Positions 60,003 through 64,000 of a stretch of DNA of 64,000 nucleotides are shown here, in pieces (the stretch's first letter is position 1; each line of letters opens with the position of its first letter). The translations under genes and the position numbers were made by a program. Below the pieces are notes generated by a model. The model made no database searches and was not told the origin of the DNA. It saw only the letters and a program-made list of their open reading frames with translations. This stretch comes from Fibrobacter succinogenes (GTDB lineage: Bacteria; Fibrobacterota; Fibrobacteria; Fibrobacterales; Fibrobacteraceae), in contig CACZAD010000006.1 of assembly GCA_902779055.1 (NCBI GenBank), positions 1-64,000 on the forward strand, given 5' to 3'.

Positions 60003-60827
60003 TTACGGCAACCCGATGTGGTGGGCGGGCTGCTTGATTTTTGGGGCGTCGGCCTTGGCGGCAGCCTTTTCAGCCTCGGCCTTTTCGACTTCGGCAACGA
60101 GCATTTCAAGCGAAAGGCGGGAGGCTTCTTGTTCGGCCTTCTTCTTGTTCGGGCCCTGGCCGCGAGCATACGACTTACCATTCACCTGGACTTCGACCGT
60201 AAACACCTTCATATGTTCCGGCCCTTCTTCGCCAACAAGCACATACTCAGGAGCGCAACGCAGTTTGCCCTGGCAGAATTCCAGAAGTTCGCTCTTGTAG
60301 TTCACAAAGTCCGTCGCATTGATGATTTCTTGCACGCGCGGGAAATGGAACTTATTCAAAATGGCACGGACTTCATCGAGACCGCCATCGAGGTAAACGG
60401 CTCCCAGCACTGCCTCGTAGGCATCGGCTAGAATGGTTTCGCGACCGCGACCGCCCATCTTGGCCTCGGACTTTCCGATTTTCACGAACTCGCTGAGGTT
60501 CCATTCCTTGGACGACTGGGCACAAGCATGCCCCGACACGATGGCGCTCTTGCGCTTGGAGAGTTCACCTTCCGGGTCGTCCGGATAAGTCTTGTACAGG
60601 AACTCCGTCGTGAGCATATTGAGGACAGAATCTCCCAGGAACTCCAGGCGCTCGTTGTTGCTCACGTACGGCAAGTCCTTACCGACGATGAAGGAACGGT
60701 GTACGAGTGCGTGAGCCAGCAGTTCCGGATCGCGAAATCTGTACCCAAGCTTAGCCTCAAGCCCGTCACCGGACTTCTGGCGAAACCAGAGTTTTAAAAT
60801 TTTGTGGAGCAGGTTTTGATCTTCCAA
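60003..60827 (-). CDS. rnc: Ribonuclease III
   Basis: A 274-residue dsRNA endonuclease. The signature NERLEFLGDSVL (~59-70) holds catalytic Glu/Asp residues, and a second acidic cluster lies at DAYEAVLGAVYLD. The dsRNA-binding domain follows (~170-240; GQGPNKKKAEQEASRLSLEML). A ~30-residue Ala/Glu/Lys-rich extension ends HHIGLP. Start is TTG at 60827 with AAGGAG 7 nt upstream. It is separated from acpP by a terminator, so it is a distinct transcript although the gene order is conserved. Confidence 0.95.
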   Translation of the reverse strand: MEDQNLLHKILKLWFRQKSGDGLEAKLGYRFRDPELLAHALVHRSFIVGKDLPYVSNNERLEFLGDSVLNMLTTEFLYKTYPDDPEGELSKRKSAIVSGHACAQSSKEWNLSEFVKIGKSEAKMGGRGRETILADAYEAVLGAVYLDGGLDEVRAILNKFHFPRVQEIINATDFVNYKSELLEFCQGKLRCAPEYVLVGEEGPEHMKVFTVEVQVNGKSYARGQGPNKKKAEQEASRLSLEMLVAEVEKAEAEKAAAKADAPKIKQPAHHIGLP

Positions 60828-60862
60828 GAGAATCTCCTTGTAAAGTTTGCGCTTTTAAATTT

Positions 60863-60891
60863 AAAAAAAGAATCCCCGGCGGAACCGGGGA
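60863..60891 (-). terminator. Terminator of acpP
   Basis: Minus-strand stem TCCCCGG / CCGGGGA with a 5-base loop, then TTCTTTTTTT. Confidence 0.88.
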
Positions 60892-60940
60892 CCCAAAGCT
60901 CTTTCTTTGCCCAACGGATGCGGGCTAAAGTAAAACTAGA

Positions 60941-61180
60941 TTACTTCTTGTGTGCTTCGAGGAAAGCAACAACGTCAGAAACCTTCTGGAACTTTTCAGC
61001 GTCGGAATCAAGGATTTCGACATCGAATTCGTCTTCGAGGGCCATAACGAGTTCAACACGGTCAAGGGAGTCTGCACCGAGGTCATTACCGAATTCAGAT
61101 TCGGGCTTGACATCTTCAGCCTTGACTTCCAACTTAGCAACGATCACGTCCGTGACCTTCTTGAAAATTTCTTCGTTCAT
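60941..61180 (-). CDS. acpP: Acyl carrier protein
   Basis: A 79-residue acidic carrier with the phosphopantetheine Ser in GADSLDRVELVM. The N-terminal helix EEIFKKVTDVIVAKL and the C-terminal FQKVSDVVAFLEAHKK are standard. GGAG lies 6-7 nt before the ATG at 61180; the in-frame ATG at 61192 contains that Shine-Dalgarno. It carries growing fatty acyl chains and lies 47 bp downstream of fabG. Confidence 0.96.
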   Translation of the reverse strand: MNEEIFKKVTDVIVAKLEVKAEDVKPESEFGNDLGADSLDRVELVMALEDEFDVEILDSDAEKFQKVSDVVAFLEAHKK

Positions 61181-61227
61181 TTTTTTCTCCATGGGAAAAA
61201 GTTTTGTCCAAATTTAATAAAATGTTG

Positions 61228-61956
61228 TTAAGCGTTCAAGCCCCCATCGACACCAATTACCTGTCCGGTAATGTATTTGGCATCGTCGGAGGCCAAAAAT
61301 GCGACTGCCTTAGCGACATCTTCCGGCTGACCGAGGCGGCCGAGCGGAATCTGGGCGGCATATTTTGCACGGGTTTCTTCGCTCATGGCGGCGGTCATGT
61401 CCGTATCGATGAATCCCGGAGCGACAGCGTTCACGGTAATACCGCGAGAGCCGAATTCCATGGAGTTGGACTTGGTCATGCCGATCACGCCAGCCTTGGC
61501 AGCAGCGTAGTTGGCCTGGCCGGCCTGAGTTCTGATACCGTTCAAGCTTGCGATGTTCACGATGCTGCCTTTGCGGGCGCCCATCATCGTCCTGAGGACG
61601 GCTCTGGTGCAAAGGAACGTCGAGCGGAGGTCCGTTGCGATAACGTTGTCGAAATCTTCATCCTTCATACGAAGTACGAGGCCATCACGGGTGATACCGG
61701 CGTTGTTCACGAGGCAGTCCACGCCACCCAGTGCGTCGATAGCTTGTTTGAAAGCGTCCTTCACAGAATCGGAGTTGCTCACGTCGCATGCGAACGTGAA
61801 CGTCTTGACGCCGAATTCCTTTGCGATAGCTTCGGCCTGTTCCGGGCAGCCACCACGGGAAATAAGAACAACATCGGAACCGCGGGCAGCAAGTTCTCTT
61901 GCAATGGCAAGACCGATACCGCGAGATGCACCAGTCACAATAGACTTCGTAGGCAT
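61228..61956 (-). CDS. fabG: 3-oxoacyl-[ACP] reductase
   Basis: A 242-residue short-chain dehydrogenase: NADPH motif TGASRGIGLAIA, NNAG, and the catalytic Ser/Tyr/Lys with YAAAK. The C-terminal GQVIGVDGGLNA is typical of FabG. It reduces beta-ketoacyl-ACP in fatty acid synthesis. GGAGG lies about 10 nt before the ATG. A near-palindrome at 61975-61991 sits directly upstream. fabD and fabH, which often lie between plsX and fabG, are absent here. Confidence 0.95.
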   Translation of the reverse strand: MPTKSIVTGASRGIGLAIARELAARGSDVVLISRGGCPEQAEAIAKEFGVKTFTFACDVSNSDSVKDAFKQAIDALGGVDCLVNNAGITRDGLVLRMKDEDFDNVIATDLRSTFLCTRAVLRTMMGARKGSIVNIASLNGIRTQAGQANYAAAKAGVIGMTKSNSMEFGSRGITVNAVAPGFIDTDMTAAMSEETRAKYAAQIPLGRLGQPEDVAKAVAFLASDDAKYITGQVIGVDGGLNA

Positions 61957-61974
61957 TATAAATTGACCTCCAGT

Positions 61975-61991
61975 ATGACATTAAGTGTCAT
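61975..61991. promoter_or_regulatory. Near-palindrome upstream of fabG
   Basis: ATGACA-TTAAG-TGTCAT has 6-bp perfect arms 19 bp before the fabG start codon. An operator for a lipid-synthesis regulator is possible; it does not match the FapR or FabT sites I know. Confidence 0.4.
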
Positions 61992-62082
61992 GGGTGAATA
62001 CAAATGATTTTAGCTCGGAATAGCCGTCACACCACCAGTGCCAGACGGTTCGTCCAAAGCATATTTATTTGTTACTCAAGAT

Positions 62083-62116
62083 AAAAAAAAACGGACCTAG
62101 TGTTGACTAGATCCGT
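62083..62116 (-). terminator. Terminator of plsX
   Basis: Minus-strand stem ACGGATCTAG / CTAGGTCCGT (one wobble) with a 6-base loop and T8 tail. Confidence 0.87.
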
Positions 62117-62150
62117 CTAATTGCAACTAAAGTCTTATAGCAGACAAAAG

Positions 62151-63134
62151 CTATGCTTTAGGAGCTTCCTCGGACTTGATTGCAGCGAGGCGAGCGTTCA
62201 CCTTGTTAGCAACGTCAGCCTGGGCATACTTTGCAGCAGCCTCGACAGCCTTTTCGATAGCGAGAGCATCGGAGCGACCGTGAGCAATGATGCCAATGCC
62301 GTTGAGGCCGAGCAACAAAGCGCCACCCGTAGCGCGGTAATCCCACATCTGGGCGAACTGATGACCAGCCGGAGTATCGATTGTTCCGAACATTGCCTGG
62401 TGCATTTCGAAGAAGCCTTCCAGGAGCTTGAGAACAACGTTACCCGTATAGCCGGAGCAAGCAACAACGTCGGCCTTGCTTGCGATAAGATCGCGGCCTT
62501 CGATGTTACCCATGAAGTTGACCGGGGCGGACTTGAGAAGCTGGTATGCTTCCTGGAGGACCGCCGGGCCCTTGTGTTCTTCTTCGCCCATATTCAAGAG
62601 GCCGACCTTCGGATTTTCGTAACCGAGGTAAGCTTCGGCGAATGCAGAACCTGCAATAGCGAAGTCAACGAGAGTGGAAGCACGTTCATCAACGTTTGCA
62701 CCACCATCGACCAACACAATGCGGCGTTCCTTTGTCGGAAGTGCAACCCCGATAGGCGGACGGGAGAACTCGTCGCAAGACTTACCGAGGATCATGAGGC
62801 AGCTAGCCATCATAGCGCCAGAGTTACCGGCACTAACGGAAGCGTCCACAAGACCTTTCTTCTGCAAGGCAACGCAAGTCACCAAGCCAGAATGTTGCTT
62901 CTTCTTGACCACCATGACAGGATGTTCATCCATAGCCACAGGATCCGGAGCATCAACTACGGAAATTTGATTACCGGTATAACCGAGCTTTTCAAGAGAA
63001 GCCTTGACCTCGGCCTCCGGTCCGCAGAGGACCACATGAATATCGGGGTTCTTATTGACGGCGTTAACGGCGCCTTCAATGCAAACACTCGGGGCGTAAT
63101 CACCGCCCATGGCATCCAGTGCAACTTTGATCAC
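62151..63134 (-). CDS. plsX: Phosphate acyltransferase PlsX
   Basis: A 327-residue enzyme making acyl phosphate from acyl-ACP for phospholipid synthesis. IKVALDAMGGDYAPSVCIEG is the canonical N-terminus; SAGNSGAMMA and ACSGYTGNVVLKLLEG are further signatures. Start is GTG at 63134 with GGAGG about 6 nt upstream. It follows rpmF by 14 bp in the yceD-rpmF-plsX unit and is closed by a terminator before fabG. Confidence 0.96.
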   Translation of the reverse strand: MIKVALDAMGGDYAPSVCIEGAVNAVNKNPDIHVVLCGPEAEVKASLEKLGYTGNQISVVDAPDPVAMDEHPVMVVKKKQHSGLVTCVALQKKGLVDASVSAGNSGAMMASCLMILGKSCDEFSRPPIGVALPTKERRIVLVDGGANVDERASTLVDFAIAGSAFAEAYLGYENPKVGLLNMGEEEHKGPAVLQEAYQLLKSAPVNFMGNIEGRDLIASKADVVACSGYTGNVVLKLLEGFFEMHQAMFGTIDTPAGHQFAQMWDYRATGGALLLGLNGIGIIAHGRSDALAIEKAVEAAAKYAQADVANKVNARLAAIKSEEAPKA

Positions 63135-63148
63135 GGATTCCTCCTAGA

Positions 63149-63337
63149 TTAAGCTTCGGCACCCTTCATGTCAACAACTTCCACACCGTTGTAGAAGCCG
63201 CAAACCGGGCACACGCGATGCGGACGCTTCACGGAACCGCAATGTTCGCAAGTAGCCATAGCCGGCACTTCCATCTTCCAGTGGGTGCGGCGCTTGTCAC
63301 GACGAGCGGTCGAAGTTTTTCTCTTAGGTACTGCCAT
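63149..63337 (-). CDS. rpmF: 50S ribosomal protein L32
   Basis: A 62-residue basic protein: [20 protein letters not shown], then a zinc ribbon C-x2-C ... C-x2-C (CEHC and CPVC). It lies between yceD and plsX as in many bacteria, only 2 bp from the yceD stop codon. Confidence 0.97.
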   Translation of the reverse strand: MAVPKRKTSTARRDKRRTHWKMEVPAMATCEHCGSVKRPHRVCPVCGFYNGVEVVDMKGAEA

Positions 63338-63339
63338 TT

Positions 63340-63867
63340 TTAACTCCTGTTTTCCATTTTGCTCTTAAGAGCTTTGAGTTTTTCCCAGCGGGGGTCGAGC
63401 GGCTTTTCAGCCTCGGCTCCGTCTTGGGCTTGATTGTTTGTTACAAAGATAAAATCTTCGTCAGGATTTTTCACGGGTGCAATGGGTTCCTGTAGGGTCA
63501 CCAGCTGTCGGACGCACTCGGAAACATCTACGAAGTTCTGTGTCTGCGGAATCGTGTAGGCGAAGACGTCATCGTCGTCGTCATGAAGTTCCTGCTGGGC
63601 GCATGCACCGCGTTCGACCTCGACAACAATCTCGGTCTTGAACGGACGGTCAAAAAGATCCAGGCTACGGACACAGGTGAGTGTTTGCACTCCAGAGAGG
63701 GTACCGGTCACAAGGCACTTGCCGCTGCCTTCGGGGCTAACCAGCACCTCGGCTACCAGATCGCCCTTGAGGTGCAGTTCGTCGAAGATTTCGGGGGCAT
63801 CGGCATGGGACCAGACCACTCGTTGATCTTCGGATTCAGTAAGTTTTTGTGCGATATCTATTCTCAA
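63340..63867 (-). CDS. yceD: YceD/DUF177 protein
   Basis: A 175-residue DUF177 protein, the usual partner of rpmF; members are implicated in 23S rRNA accumulation. MRIDIAQKL is the normal N-terminus and [14 protein letters not shown] the central motif, with the second Cys of the usual CxRC replaced by Ser. The start codon is TTG at 63867 with no Shine-Dalgarno, only 9 nt after the -10 box, so the mRNA is nearly leaderless. Confidence 0.85.
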   Translation of the reverse strand: MRIDIAQKLTESEDQRVVWSHADAPEIFDELHLKGDLVAEVLVSPEGSGKCLVTGTLSGVQTLTCVRSLDLFDRPFKTEIVVEVERGACAQQELHDDDDDVFAYTIPQTQNFVDVSECVRQLVTLQEPIAPVKNPDEDFIFVTNNQAQDGAEAEKPLDPRWEKLKALKSKMENRS

Positions 63868-63876
63868 AGTGGCACA

Positions 63877-63905
63877 AATGTAGTAAAACGCAAGAAAGGG
63901 GTCAA
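63877..63905 (-). promoter_or_regulatory. Promoter of the yceD-rpmF-plsX operon
   Basis: Minus-strand TTGACC (63900-63905) and TACATT (63877-63882) with a 17-bp spacer; the predicted start of transcription is about 2-4 nt before the TTG start codon. Confidence 0.7.
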
Positions 63906-63915
63906 GTGGGGATTA

Positions 63916-63943
63916 GTAGTTAGTAGGCGGTAGACAGTAGGAA
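63916..63943 (-). repeat. Heptamer array NNNCTAC x4, inverted and shuffled
   Basis: On the minus strand TTCCTAC, TGTCTAC, CGCCTAC and TAACTAC. Three of these words also occur at 59970 in a different order. It lies just upstream of the yceD promoter. Confidence 0.85.
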
Positions 63944-63967
63944 GAAGAAAACTGAAAAACATTAGCC

Positions 63968-63983
63968 GTTGTCTATAGACAAC
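63968..63983. repeat. Perfect 16-bp palindrome at the window end
   Basis: GTTGTC-TATA-GACAAC. Possible operator for a gene beyond the window. Confidence 0.5.
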
Positions 63984-64000
63984 CATTTATAATAATGGCA

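Overview
The window looks like a chromosomal segment of a Fibrobacter-type bacterium (phylum Fibrobacterota). The evidence is a secreted GH3 and a secreted GH9 glycoside hydrolase, a fibro-slime domain surface protein, serine-rich linkers, several secreted proteins that share a C-terminal sorting-like domain, and a YceD-L32-PlsX-FabG-ACP-RNase III block. The assignment rests on protein families read by eye; no database search was run.

Layout. 1-186 holds a degenerate tRNA-Met-like sequence and a terminator. 303-2357 is a GH3 enzyme, followed by a convergent HigBA toxin-antitoxin pair with a readable promoter and operator (2325-3749). About 3980-21356 is a surface-polysaccharide cluster. Its first part (aminotransferase, ATP-grasp enzyme, oxidoreductase, membrane glycosyltransferase) has core-like GC-rich composition. 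From about 8500 on it is AT-rich: flippase, radical SAM protein, pyruvyl transferase, a Schlafen-type regulator, glycosyltransferases, HAD and LicD proteins, and two membrane proteins including an alkaline-phosphatase-fold enzyme. This suggests a swapped variable block. 21384-22373 is a three-gene DUF3791/DUF3990 operon that may be an ADP-ribosyltransferase toxin system. 22493-24440 has two paralogous pseudopilins flanking a truncated Rpn-type nuclease; the second has a promoter with an 11-bp-phased repeat array.

24760-32718 carries a degenerate GGDEF protein, a B12-binding-type radical SAM protein, a LOG-family enzyme, a protein kinase and a rhomboid-like pseudoprotease. 32950-41609 carries the GH9 cellulase, an aldolase, the fibro-slime protein and another sorted secreted protein. 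41899-50589 is mostly housekeeping and transport: aldo/keto reductase, CDF transporter, MacA-like adaptor, prepilin peptidase (which could process the pseudopilins), small proteins, tRNA-Val(GAC), a YiiX-like hydrolase and an SLC13 permease. 50711-55918 encodes a 1735-residue surface protein, 56110-57932 two outer-membrane barrels, 58081-59895 an orphan solute-binding lipoprotein. 60003-63867 is the fatty-acid/phospholipid/ribosome block.

Two kinds of dispersed short repeat run through the intergenic DNA: REP-like palindromes (core CCCCGG...CCGGGGTGACA) and small arrays of degenerate heptamers (NTCGTCT, NNNACCT, NNNCTAC), reminiscent of the heptanucleotide STRR repeats of cyanobacteria. Together with the HigBA operator, the phased array before the pilin gene and the DUF3990 operon, these are the least ordinary signals here.
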